From Exobasidium rhododendri (taxonomy: Eukaryota > Basidiomycota > Exobasidiomycetes > Exobasidiales > Exobasidiaceae): a stretch of DNA of 64,000 nt. Below are positions 20,680-33,300 of the stretch, piece by piece. The notes under the pieces were generated by a model that was not told the origin of the DNA, did not search any database, and saw only the letters and a program-made list of their open reading frames with translations. The number at the start of each line of letters is the position of its first letter. Within the stretch, counting starts at the first letter, position 1. The position numbers and the translations under genes were made by a program. The stretch is from NCBI GenBank assembly GCA_026210745.1, contig CP110630.1, positions 6,386,001 to 6,450,000 on the forward strand, in the 5' to 3' direction.

Positions 20680-23259
20680 ATGTCACAGACTCTTGCCAAT
20701 GCTCTGACATCGGCGGCACTTGCATCGTCGAGATCAGCACAGACGTATCCGAAAGCGCCGGGTGTTGCCAGATCGTCCTTCATTCGGCCTCCGTATGCCC
20801 CACGAAAGGGGAAGGGAAAGGGAAAGGAGAAGCAGGAAGAAGAAGAGTACGACGACGATGACGAGTACTACGATCCTTCCAGCCTCAGCTCGAGACAGAA
20901 ACGCCTGAGTAGAGCAGCGCGATTTGGCTCATCGTACAGCTCTTCTCCTGTGTCTCTGCCAAATCGATGGAATGACCTTGTGAACGCCAGAGTCGAGAGA
21001 GGTGACAAGCAAGCCTTGCAACTTGACTACAAGAGGCGGTATCATCCGGATGGCGGCATTCGCAATGTCAAAGACAAAGATAGAGCTACAGTGCTTCATC
21101 TGACTTCCTTTGCTCCTTACCGCTATGCATCTATCTACTCGGCACTGAAGCAAGTTCGATCGAAATTGGGACCTGATGAAGAAGAGGGAGAGAGAGAAGA
21201 GAGGGGGGAGGGTAGTAGTAGCAGCAGCAGCAGCCACAGCACATCCTGGACGCCTTCTCGAATTGTCGAGTATAAGTGTGGTGCAGCAGAGGGGCTATGG
21301 GCGGCAGTGAATGTGTTTGGAAACAAGGCAAAGGATGGAAAGGGAATTATGTCCTATGTCGGATACGAGGCCAAAACCCCTTTCCTCAAGGCTGGCCTGG
21401 AAATGTACCAGGCAGCGAGCAAGACAACAGAAGAGGAGACGGACGGCACACCACTTGATGAGACATCAAGACCAGGGGCATCTCCAGATCTACCTTTGCA
21501 AGGTGTCAATGCATCCTTCAAGCCCCACTCCAACACAGTAGAAGTGATCTCAGGGTCGCCTCCCACCCTTCCACTTACCTCATCTGGACGGGACACACTC
21601 GTCATTTGCTCTTACTCGCTCTCGACGGAAGTATCTGACTATGCTCGTTTGAAGTTCGTCAAGAATGTCTGGGCGGAGAACCCAAGAGCAGAGGCCATTG
21701 TATTTGTAGAGGAGTCCGACGAGAGGGGGTTCGCCGCTATCGCCAGTGCGCGAGAAGTCTTGCTCGGTCTCGATCTTGAACAGGCGAAGGGCGGCAATGC
21801 GGAGGAAGAGTTCAAAGTTGGTCGTCATGTGTTCTATGAAGTGAACGAGAAGAGGGATGACGAGCTTCCTTCTCTCCATCAAGAGCCCCAAACGGACAGG
21901 ACAGAGTGCCATGTCGTTGCTCCTTGTCCCCACGACAAGTCCTGTCCACTTCTTCACGACTATCAATTCCTTGAGCCTCCGAGCAATCCAACGACAAGGA
22001 CGTCTACCGCAAATTCGCCACTGTTCCATGGTGCTACGTTGGGAATGACTACTTGCTCCTTCCCTCTGCGGATTCATGTGCCAGACTACATGAGAAAGAC
22101 GAACAATCAGAGCAGAGCAGACGAGAGTAAGCGCTACTCCTATCTAGTCGTTCGAAGGGGACCACGACCATCGATCGCAGGCCAGGCTCGGAGCGACTTC
22201 AAAGATGACTCGGCATTCATGGCAAGGATAGAGCAGCTGAGAGGTCGAGCGGGGAGGACAAAAGTGGGAGATATCGAGGAGATGAGGGCCGGTTCCAAAC
22301 GGGACTCTATCACGCTCGCAGAGGAGGTAGGCGATCACGATCTGGACGGCGAAGATGTACTGGAAGAAGGGCCGGATGACATATTGGCAAGGGAAGAGCT
22401 GATGAAGCTGCTGCCAGCTGCACTCCGAGAAGAGATGCTAGCCAGTGGAGATGAAGATCAACCAGAGATGGACGAGGCAATGCGAGCAGCGCATGAGCTG
22501 ATGGAGAAGAGTGCGCGGCTGGCAAAGACGTCTGACGAAGAAGAAGATGGAGGGGACGATCTTACCAAAAGTGGGCAGAGGGAGCAAGATGCTTCACTGT
22601 CTGCCGCTTTCATCGACCAAGCCCGATTGCTGAGGGAGGAAGGTAGTGGTGGTGCAGCGGAGGAGGAGAAGGAGGACAAAACTCTTACGGCTAGCGACTT
22701 TGAGGCCATGAGGATCGAGTCGTATCAATGGCCGAGATTGGTGCAATCTGCTTTGAAGAAGAGTGGCCACGTCACCTTTGACGTTTGTAGTTGCAGTGGG
22801 TCGATCGATCGGTTCACTCTTTCCAAGTCATCAGGCAAGCAAGTCTATCAGGACTCGCGCAAATCAAACTGGGGCGATAGCTTCCCGCACATAGCGTTCA
22901 GTGACGAAGAAGGCGAGACTGCCTTTGTCAAGTCGCTGATCGTTCGAGTGCCTCCTGCTGATGCGAATATCAGAAGCAACCTGCCGGCTACGTTCAAGAT
23001 GACGCAGAAGAGGTACAAGGACATAGAAAAGGAAAAGAGAATGGCTTTGACGTCCGCTCAAGCGATCTCGCCTGATCGGATCGCCGAGAGGAGGGCAGCA
23101 CCAGAACACTACACCAAATCAATGGCCTCTACAAGAAGAGGGCACTACGAAGGCACCGGGGACAAGGAGCGGAGGTCTACACGGAAGAGATCTCTGGGCT
23201 ACTACGACAAGGCTATCCAGGACGCCTGGCGGCAGGACTACCGATTGGGGGAGGACTGA
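20680..23259 (+). CDS. RSM22: RSM22/METTL17-like mitochondrial ribosome assembly factor
   Basis: Member of the Rsm22 family (METTL17 in animals), a SAM-methyltransferase-fold protein that acts in mitochondrial small-subunit assembly and translation. Single exon, 859 aa, starting at the ATG of MSQTLANALTSAAL. The N-terminus is basic and Ser/Ala-rich with RSSFIRPPYAPRKGKGKGK, as expected for a mitochondrial presequence. The fold region includes HLTSFAPYRYASIYSAL and RIVEYKCGAAEGLWAA. The family's cysteine-rich, Fe-S type motifs are present: VVAPCPHDKSCPL (Cys about 416 and 422), MTTCSFPLRIHVPDYM (about 458) and TFDVCSCSGSIDRFTLSK (about 701-703). Acidic disordered inserts, for example DDDDEYYDPSS near residue 55 and glutamate-rich stretches at 560-680, make it longer than yeast Rsm22 (628 aa). 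Confidence 0.88.
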   Translation: MSQTLANALTSAALASSRSAQTYPKAPGVARSSFIRPPYAPRKGKGKGKEKQEEEEYDDDDEYYDPSSLSSRQKRLSRAARFGSSYSSSPVSLPNRWNDLVNARVERGDKQALQLDYKRRYHPDGGIRNVKDKDRATVLHLTSFAPYRYASIYSALKQVRSKLGPDEEEGEREERGEGSSSSSSSHSTSWTPSRIVEYKCGAAEGLWAAVNVFGNKAKDGKGIMSYVGYEAKTPFLKAGLEMYQAASKTTEEETDGTPLDETSRPGASPDLPLQGVNASFKPHSNTVEVISGSPPTLPLTSSGRDTLVICSYSLSTEVSDYARLKFVKNVWAENPRAEAIVFVEESDERGFAAIASAREVLLGLDLEQAKGGNAEEEFKVGRHVFYEVNEKRDDELPSLHQEPQTDRTECHVVAPCPHDKSCPLLHDYQFLEPPSNPTTRTSTANSPLFHGATLGMTTCSFPLRIHVPDYMRKTNNQSRADESKRYSYLVVRRGPRPSIAGQARSDFKDDSAFMARIEQLRGRAGRTKVGDIEEMRAGSKRDSITLAEEVGDHDLDGEDVLEEGPDDILAREELMKLLPAALREEMLASGDEDQPEMDEAMRAAHELMEKSARLAKTSDEEEDGGDDLTKSGQREQDASLSAAFIDQARLLREEGSGGAAEEEKEDKTLTASDFEAMRIESYQWPRLVQSALKKSGHVTFDVCSCSGSIDRFTLSKSSGKQVYQDSRKSNWGDSFPHIAFSDEEGETAFVKSLIVRVPPADANIRSNLPATFKMTQKRYKDIEKEKRMALTSAQAISPDRIAERRAAPEHYTKSMASTRRGHYEGTGDKERRSTRKRSLGYYDKAIQDAWRQDYRLGED

Positions 23260-23407
23260 GACGATGTTTCATGTAAAGAGGGGCTATTGCGATGCAGCTA
23301 GGAGATAAGATGAGATCATATTCGTATTCCTTCAGGAGTGTGACAATGCGTTCGAGAGAAAGAAGCACAAGGGGAATATTTGTCGTGAAGGGGTGGGGGT
23401 GTTCCGA

Positions 23408-24267
23408 CTAATACTGCGCAGGGGACCAAGCGTCAGCGAGTGACACAGACACGCCACGAAAGAGCTACGCACCATCTGTGTCCAGAATCTCTGCAAATCC
23501 TCTTGTGGCCATCGCTTAGCTAGTCGCTGGTCACCCAAGCGTATCTTTTCACCAAGTGTGTACAGGACCTTGTAGAACGTGGGAGCCTTATCGTCGTCTA
23601 CTCCTCTCTTTGTACGGTAGATGTCCAGCTCTTGGTAGATACCGACAAGATCGACTTCCTGCTCTTCGTTAGCATCATTGAATTCGATGTCGCCGAATTG
23701 CTCCTTGAACGATTCCACGCAAGCTTTGAAACCCTCTCTGTCTTTGGCTTCCTCGACGAGAGAATGGCAGACTCTGACCTTGTCTTGGAAGGTGGTGTAG
23801 TAGTCCTTTGTCCATTCGTGAATCGTTTTTGCAGTAGCGAGCATTTCCTCGATTGCAGTGACTACGTCTGCAGCGTTCTTTTTGCGTAGACTTGTTTGCT
23901 GGGAGAAGGATAAGCGAAGGTCAATGCTTGTAAGGTTGAGCTCTCTACGTGAGCATGAAAGAGGCGTGTACTCACCAACTTCATCTTCTTAGCGCTGAGC
24001 TCCCATACATCGGCATTGACATCGATATCGGGCTTCTTACGCTTCACGACTTTTAAATCTTTGGCCTTCACGGGTTTACGCTTTGGGGAATAAGGAGGGG
24101 TAGAAACCCGCAGTAATCGTGGCTGCCGTGGAATGATCAGTCCAGGTCAAAGACACGGTAGCATTCAACAAGCTTCCGCCACTCACCAAACGATCCGCAA
24201 TCGACTTGGCCGGCTTGAAGCTGACTTGCACAGCGTCAGGAAGCGATTCTGCGGCCTTCTCAGTCAT
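23408..24267 (-). CDS. Unknown protein, tandem paralogue A (205 aa)
   Basis: Not recognised. Four exons on the minus strand (24267-24187, 24080-23976, 23898-23473, 23413-23408), all joined in phase 0, give 205 aa. The first 60 residues are basic (KAKDLKVVKRKKPDIDVN). The rest is helical and charged, ending FYKVLYTLGEKIRLGDQR then LAKRWPQEDLQRFWTQM. The last exon encodes one residue (Tyr) and the stop codon, after an intron with a CTGAC branch site and GCGCAG acceptor. The gene immediately upstream on the same strand (24794-25784) has a matching C-terminal module and the same one-codon last exon, so the two look like a tandem duplication that has diverged. There is no signal peptide, membrane segment or zinc motif. 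A nuclear role is only a guess from the basic N-terminus. Confidence 0.62.
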
Positions 24268-24793
24268 TCTGTTGTCGTATAAAATTCAGACAGTAGGGTG
24301 TTGCTTTAGAGAACTGCAAAAGGGAGAAAACGAAGACCGATCGCTTCCAGTGGTGGTCGGGGGGCTTGATGGGTGAGGAGAGAGGGGATCGACCGTGGGT
24401 CTAAATGCCAACCCTACACAGCGAGACTCGGCTATTGCATTTTCAGTTGCACTTCTCCCAGGCTAGCTCTCACCCAGTCGACTGGCAGACCACGAAATGA
24501 AGAATATGCGCTAGCTCGACGGCGCTTCATCGGCTTCCCTGCATGTCGCAAAGGAAAGGCGCCCAAGGACGGTGTCACACACTATGCAGAGCCAGCTACT
24601 ACTAGCTCCTCTTCACCTTTCCCCCCCTTTCGACCAGTAGTCGGCCATCATGCTTCATCGTAGCATCTCGAACTCTCGAATTACCAGGAAGAAAATGACA
24701 TTTAGATGACGTTCCTATCGAAAATACAGTGAGGATGATGAGACGTATAGCCAAAGGAAAATGTGGCGGGGTATCTCGTCGGTCGTCTGCAGT
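24268..24793. other. Intergenic between tandem paralogues
   Basis: 526 bp. Promoter side of paralogue A and 3' side of paralogue B. An AT-poor stretch around 24600-24650 ends in a T/C run. No coding signal seen. Confidence 0.45.
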
Positions 24794-25784
24794 TTACGGC
24801 TGTAAGGAGAAAGTAGTGTCAGCAATAATCATGACAGTAAAATCGACTCCCCTACTGACAAGTCTGCTCCAGAACGCATCGAGGTCAGCCCGAGGCCAAT
24901 TCTTGGCAAGATTTTTGTCGTCGTTCCGAATCTTTGTCTCGATCTGGTTCAGGATCTTGTGAATGGTTGGCCTGCCAGTCCGGCTGCTCTTTGTCGCTCG
25001 ATGACCACCGTGTGTGTTGTTACTCGCTCTATCGGATTCCAATTGGTCGCTCATTTCCTTGTGCGTGTTGAGCAAGCTGTATACTTGCGCTCCAGAGCAG
25101 CTCTCAAGATCGACATCGCGATACTTCCTCTTAAGATTTCTAAAATGGATGTGCAATTGTTCTTGCCGAAAGGCTCGTTGCATCCCCTTCTTGCTTTGAG
25201 TGATACCTTCTCGTATACAGGCGAAGGTGTCGGCGTCAAGGGGGACACAACCTTTCTGTTTTACCAGTGATAGGAGCTCTTCGACTTCTCCTTTGACTTT
25301 TTCGTAATTCTCGTCTTGCTCCACCATCTCTCTCTGAGGTTGCGGAAGTAGTGTCGTCAATTTCGTGAAAGCTAAAATTGCTATTGTCCTCCTTACCTTG
25401 GACTCTTCTGGCCCCAGCTCTGAGTCCAATTCCCTGATAAAGTGACGGCAAGCAGCTTGTTCGTTTGTTTCGTCTAATGTTGGGGTCTTTGAATGCGGTG
25501 TCAGTGCTCAGTTTGTAAACCTGTAATAGCGAAGCAGGACTTACTTCTTGACTGTTGTCGCTCTTCTCACCCGATAGCTGACTGCTGTTGCTACTCGTGC
25601 CATCTGTAAACGTAGTAGTCGTTCCAGCAGGAGAGAGGCTGCCTCTAACGGTGCATGTGCTCATTTGGGAAAAATCAGTGACGTATGAGCGTGTACCTGT
25701 CGTCCCTCCGATCTCTTGTCCCGCTGCTTGAACTTCGATTGAGGGCGGCATCGTTTCCTCGTTCATGATGAGGTGTAGATCCAT
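24794..25784 (-). CDS. Unknown protein, tandem paralogue B (269 aa)
   Basis: Not recognised. Minus-strand exons 25784-25545, 25486-25397, 25333-24860 and 24799-24794 give 269 aa, all in phase 0. The 63-bp intron between exons 2 and 3 has no stop codon and is a multiple of three, so it could be retained without breaking the frame. The N-terminal 80 residues are Ser/Thr-rich. The C-terminal module IHKILNQIETKIRNDDKN then LAKNWPRADLDAFWSRL parallels that of paralogue A (FYKVL..., LAKRWPQEDLQRFWTQM). As in A, the last intron follows the FW-x-x-(M/L) motif and the final exon is a single codon (Pro) plus stop. Similarity outside this module is weak. It is divergent from CBF5. Confidence 0.6.
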
Positions 25785-26393
25785 ATAGAAATTACGAGGG
25801 AGTGGGAGAGAAAGTTCGTATCGACAATGATCAAATGCCGTCTTTCATCCCCCTTTGGTCAATGGTATACACAGTGCAATCTTTGTTATCAAAATGCAGA
25901 ACAATGAGAAGGCGGAGGTGCAGCTACAATGATGCGAGCGGGCTGGAATACACTTTCTCTCTCTCTTTCCATTTCCTTTCTCCCTCTACCACGACACTAG
26001 TATACCAGCATTGTATTATTCATCTCATTGCGTCAAAACTCGGTGCTCGCAGATAGTGTCCTCACCAGCCTCATAGTCTCGAGTAGACTCGACGGGCCGC
26101 GCAATGACTGCAACAGACCTTCTTCAACTCGCGGAACAGCCTGCTAGGCAAGCAGCGAAATTGCATTTGCGTTCTGCAAAACAAGCTTGGCAGGAGCTCT
26201 TCAACGACAGTCCCACGTGGCTCCGTCTTTTTTAGCGGTCGACAAGATTTTCGCGCGGTCGACATTAGGAATTTTTCTTCCTCTTTGGATTGGCCTAGGC
26301 GAGATCATACCCTCTCATTCATCTTCTTTTTCTCTCTCTCTCTTCTACTAGCAAGGACGAGAAGAAAAGCGCAGGTCTTCGCCAATACTCACG
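25785..26393. promoter_or_regulatory. Divergent promoter, paralogue B / CBF5
   Basis: 609 bp between divergent starts. The CBF5 side has a CACGTG box at 26214-26219, two copies of GCGGTCGACA (26235-26244 and 26255-26264) spaced 20 bp apart, and a T/C-rich leader from about 26320 to 26350. A short minus-strand ORF (26071-26265) overlapping these is not accepted as a gene. Confidence 0.45.
26235..26264. repeat. Direct repeat GCGGTCGACA x2 upstream of CBF5
   Basis: Two identical 10-bp copies with a 20-bp period (about two helical turns), each containing the palindrome GTCGAC, 130-160 bp upstream of the CBF5 start. A CACGTG box lies 16 bp further upstream. It could be a binding site for a dimeric factor acting on CBF5; this is inference from repetition and position. 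Confidence 0.5.
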
Positions 26394-27975
26394 ATGGCCA
26401 CGATTGCAGTGCTTGGAGATGATGCGACAAAGGCGCAAGATCTGGTCGCTTCCAAGCAGATCACGGGTGATTTCATGATCAAGCCTGATAGCACCGGTGC
26501 CAAGTTGAGCACGGATCAGTGGCCTCTGCTTCTCAAGAATTATGTGAGTAGTATCATCGAGAGCGATGCAAAGGGCTTCACGTTCGTTGGCTGATGGCAA
26601 GATCAATACGCAGGACCAACTTCTCGTGCGGTCATCACACTTCACCCCTATTCCTCATGGCTGCTCGCCTCTCAAGCGAGACATCGTCTCTTATATCAAA
26701 TCCGGCGTCATCAACCTCGACAAGCCAAGTAATCCTTCGTCTCACGAAGTTGTCGCATGGATCCGGAGAATGCTGCGAGTCGAAAAGACGGGTCACTCTG
26801 GTACACTTGATCCAAAAGTCACTGGCTGTCTCATTGTTTGCATTGATCGGGCTACTCGACTGGTCAAATCACAGCAAGGAGCAGGAAAGGAATACGTGGC
26901 CGTTTTGCGACTGCATGAAGCTCTTTCTGATCCCAAAAAGCTCCCAAGGGTACTGGAGACACTCACAGGTGCTCTCTTCCAACGTCCGCCACTCATCTCA
27001 GCTGTCAAGCGACAACTACGAATTCGAACCATCTACGAGACAAAGCTTCTGGAATTCGACAATGATCGACATCTGGCCGTGTTCTGGGTGTCGTGTGAAG
27101 CAGGTACCTATATTCGTACCTTGTGTGTTCACATGGGTTTATTATTAGGTGTGGGAGGGCATATGCAAGAGTTGAGAAGAGTCCGAAGTGGAGCTCTGAG
27201 TGAGAACGATAATATTGTCACGATGCACGATCTCTTGGACGCCCAATGGCTGTATGACAATCAACGAGACGAAAGCTACCTGCGAAGGGTCATTAGGCCG
27301 TTGGAGTCACTACTCATCGGATACAAGCGAATAGTTGTAAAGGACAGTGCTGTCAATGCAGTCTGCTATGGTGCCAAGTTGATGATTCCCGGTCTGCTCA
27401 GATACGAAGCTGCGATTGAAATTGGTGAAGAAGTAGTGCTGATGACGACAAAGGGCGAGGGAATTGCCCTTGCTTATGCCCAGATGAGCACGGCCGATCT
27501 AGCTACTGCCGACCATGGTATTGTTGCCAAGGTGAAGCGATGCATCATGGAAAGGGACACATACCCAAGACGATGGGGACTAGGACCTAAAGCACTGCAG
27601 AAGAAGAAGATGGTCAAGGATGGCAAGTTGGACAAGCACGGTCGGGAGATCGATGGTGTCACACCTCAAAGCTGGAAGGCAGAATACACCGACTACTCAA
27701 AGACAGACAAGGAAACACACATTGCTGTCGCTGAGAAGGGAACACCTGCCGCTCCTGCTACTCCTGTCTCGGAAGATAAGAAGAGGAAGGCAGAGGACAC
27801 ACCCGGTAGCCAGGTAGCCGGTGAAACCGAAGAAGAGAGGAAGCGAAGAAAGAAGGAGAAGAAGGAAAAGAAGGCTGCTGCAGCTGCGACTACCAATGGA
27901 GGCGACGTCAGCATGGATGACTCCAAGGTAGAAAAGAAGAAGAAGAAGAAAGAAAAGAAGGAGGAGGAGTCGTGA
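26394..27975 (+). CDS. CBF5: H/ACA snoRNP pseudouridine synthase CBF5 (dyskerin)
   Basis: Catalytic subunit of box H/ACA snoRNPs, which pseudouridylates rRNA and snRNA in the nucleolus. Exons 26394-26543 and 26614-27975 give 503 aa. The dyskerin-like N-terminus (residues 15-60) precedes the TruB domain, with the catalytic aspartate in [12 protein letters not shown] (Asp about 116) and the [11 protein letters not shown]-type motif, here [14 protein letters not shown]. The PUA domain covers about 290-370 ([19 protein letters not shown]). The diagnostic end of the core is [17 protein letters not shown]. The tail from about 440 is Lys/Glu-rich (KKE/D repeats), as in fungal Cbf5, and is needed for nucleolar function in yeast. 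It is convergent with AAT1, with about 210 bp between stop codons. Confidence 0.97.
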
Positions 27976-28187
27976 TTGCCTCATGCACTATACGAAGATC
28001 CTCTCCTCTCCTAATTTCTGTGTTCAATTAGTCCTTTTCCACTCTCTCCCACTCGTGTATAGTATCTCTCTTTTTTCCCTCTCTCTTTCTTTATCATCTA
28101 GACGGAGTCAACACATTGCAATTTTACCTCGTACTGAGATAGGATATCTCGACAGGGTTACAGTTGCATCTAATCTGGGGGTTTGCC

Positions 28188-30317
<2,130 letters not shown>

Positions 30318-33300
30318 ATGAGCATCTCACGACGTGATACTGGTGCAGTGTCAGGATTGTCCGGAGTCTCGATTGGTCTGCTCGTGCTAGGACTGATATC
30401 ACTGGCGGTCGCTTCTTGTGTAGGCGTCGCAGTCTACATCCAATTGCGAAAGACGAAGAAACTGCGACAAGAAGTGACAACAGAGGCAAAATTGGCCAAG
30501 ATAGGACAGCCAGTCCTTCAACAAGGACCTTTCCATGAGCTTGACTCTGCTTTGGATATGTCTCGCATGACGAACCAGATGAAGGAACGGTATGCACAAA
30601 GGCAATTAGGACCGGTATCATCACTGTCATCAAGGGTAGCCTATCAAAATTCGAATAGGATTGCGCAAAGTAGTAGTGGGTCTGGCAGCTCGACTTCATC
30701 GGGTCCTATCCCACCTTCTTCTTCCGAGGCGACCCACACATCCAAAGCCAAATCACACGAGCAAGCGAGTTCAACCTTCCATTCGTTCCTCGACTCACAG
30801 AGAAGCATTCCTGCTGGAGAGCCAAGACTAGCCCCCGCAGATGTTGCTACAAGACCCTCTTTTGCGCGCGAGACTCGGAGTAGCAGGGTTGCTATTCCCT
30901 CTGCACTGCTGCGAGGATTGGGCGATCTTCCTCAACTACCTGCACCAGGATCGACTGCAGTTGATTCTGCAGCACACGTACAATTTCGGACCGACGCGGA
31001 AAGCACTTCTGTGGGTGCAGGACGTAGTACATGCGACAGGAATGGCGATCTTGAGTCTCAGATTGAGCGTTCAGGGTGGCTCAAGAGCGCGATCCCTGCT
31101 GCTTTTGTGGGAGACTCGACATCCAGAAAGATGACGTTCGACTTGGAAGCGCAACTGCAGAATTCGTCAGAAAGGAGGACAACGGGTGGTCCCTCCAGAG
31201 TCACGGTGGACTACTTTAACACCACTGGTCGGAGGAAGCTTGCACCAGCGGCGCCTGAGTCAAACACAAGTGGGAAGAGATCAGTAGCACATCAAAGGAA
31301 TGTATCGACTGCATCAAGCAACAGCGTCAGCCCACACAAGAAGCCCGACTTTGTACTACCGCCCCTTCCCACCTCTGGAAACAAGGGCAAGGGTAGTGAC
31401 TTGGTAAAGAGCTCGTCTGCTTTCCGACCCTTGAGTCTGGGACTTGTCTTGGACTCCACTTTCAAAACTAGCTCATTCAATGCTTCGAGCATGTTTGGCG
31501 ATCTGCCGTTCACCTTCTGGAATGACACTGCGGACGTGCCGTTGAGCCGCTCTCCTTCCAAGGGAAGTGGGGAAGAGAGGCAGAAGAGTGGGCAGATGTC
31601 TGCATTGAACTCAAGTGCAATCAACATATCACAGCTGCCAAGTCACAAGTTTGTTTCCTTTGCAAGCTTGGGAAGTATGGCAAATGATGACGCTTACGAT
31701 GGTGCTTCACTTTACTCGAACGAGGACGACCAGGCGGATGAAAAGTCAGAGGCTAAAGCAGTAGAGCACGAAGCGGCGGCGCCACCCAAATCGAGCAGCA
31801 TTGAGCGGCCCTACGGCTCGCCACAGGTGCCCTTCATGACCATCCACCACCGTGCTGTATTCCCTGATCAACTCAAACGCAATAGCAAGAAAGACCAGGT
31901 GAACATCGCACAACGCACACCAGATCTCAGTATGGTTCATGAAGCACCTCTACCACCAGCAACACTTCCACCTCCTAGTCTTCTCAGAGGTGGATTTGCC
32001 AGCTCACTTCGAGCCAAGTTGACACTGAATCGAAGCAAGGCGGCATCTCCTGTGAACTCCATCACCCCCTCACCAATTCTCTTGAACGGCCAGGCAATTA
32101 CTTCTCAAAGTGACACTGCCAGACCGCAAGGTAAAGTACGACCAGCCAGTGGGATCCCTTCCATCAAATCACCGACGGACACGCTGAACTCGTTTGGTCC
32201 TCCTGTGGAAACATGGAAGGTCTGCACGGAGAATCGATCGAGCACGCCGTCCTTCTTGGCACCTACTACTACGTTAGGGCTAGGCTTGTGTGATGTAAAT
32301 GGCGTGGCGCTTGATCGGCAGATGTCTTCTAAGTCTTCCGTCGATCATGAGGAACACACATTCGCCCAGTCCCCGATTCTTCCCAGTGTAACACCAGCAA
32401 GGCTGGAGGCCAGGGAATCTAATGGCGAAGAGGCTCAAATGAGCTATAGTAAGAGAGTGAGCGCATTGGAGCGCCATCAGACTATCGATGTCGATTGCAG
32501 CCCGAGTTTCCGTAGTGTATTGCATCAAGGAGCGCAAGTGGACACACCACCGATGGGCCGTGTAAGATCACCACAGTTTGCGACCTTGTCCACCCTCTCA
32601 CCGAAAGTGGCACACACACCCACTTTGATTGGGAACGACTGGGCGCTAAATCGACAGCACCACGGCCACAAGTCTTCCGTCGCTAGCAGCTACTGTGACA
32701 CCATCAGCACCTGCTTGACAGGAGCAAGTGAAAGGATGGGAGACTACGACAACGGTAACGCACAGAATCATCGGGCAAAATTGCTACAAAGCATTCAGAA
32801 GAATAAGACTGCAGTCAGGGCGTCTCTTCGTAGCAGTGGAGTAAATCAGGTTGAGAAGAGCTTCTTCAGCCACAGTGCAAGAGTCAGCGCCGCTTCCTTG
32901 CAGACCGTTGTTCGATCGCCTCCACCTGTAATAGTGGCAGAGACGTCTACTGCTGTCATGTTTGGTAATGCCACCGCGTCCAAGAAGCCGTCTTATTTGA
33001 CCATCCAGGTCCAAAAGGAAAGACCACACCTGGAGGATGCGAGCGAGCCGCGCACTGCTCCCCTCACGCCTCCCTTGACACCCGGCGAGCGAACGCCTAC
33101 CATAGCGTCCATTAAACCGCTCTTGGCCGAAGCCGCCCTGCTCGAAGAAGAGATGCTCACTGCAGAGCAAGAAAAGGCCAATCGACTGGCGAAATTGCGT
33201 CCCTTGAGCTTAGCCAATCATCAACAGCAGATCTACAACTTCACCACACCGACTGTCCGATTCAACAAGACTTCGTCCTCCCTTCACAAGTCACAATCGT

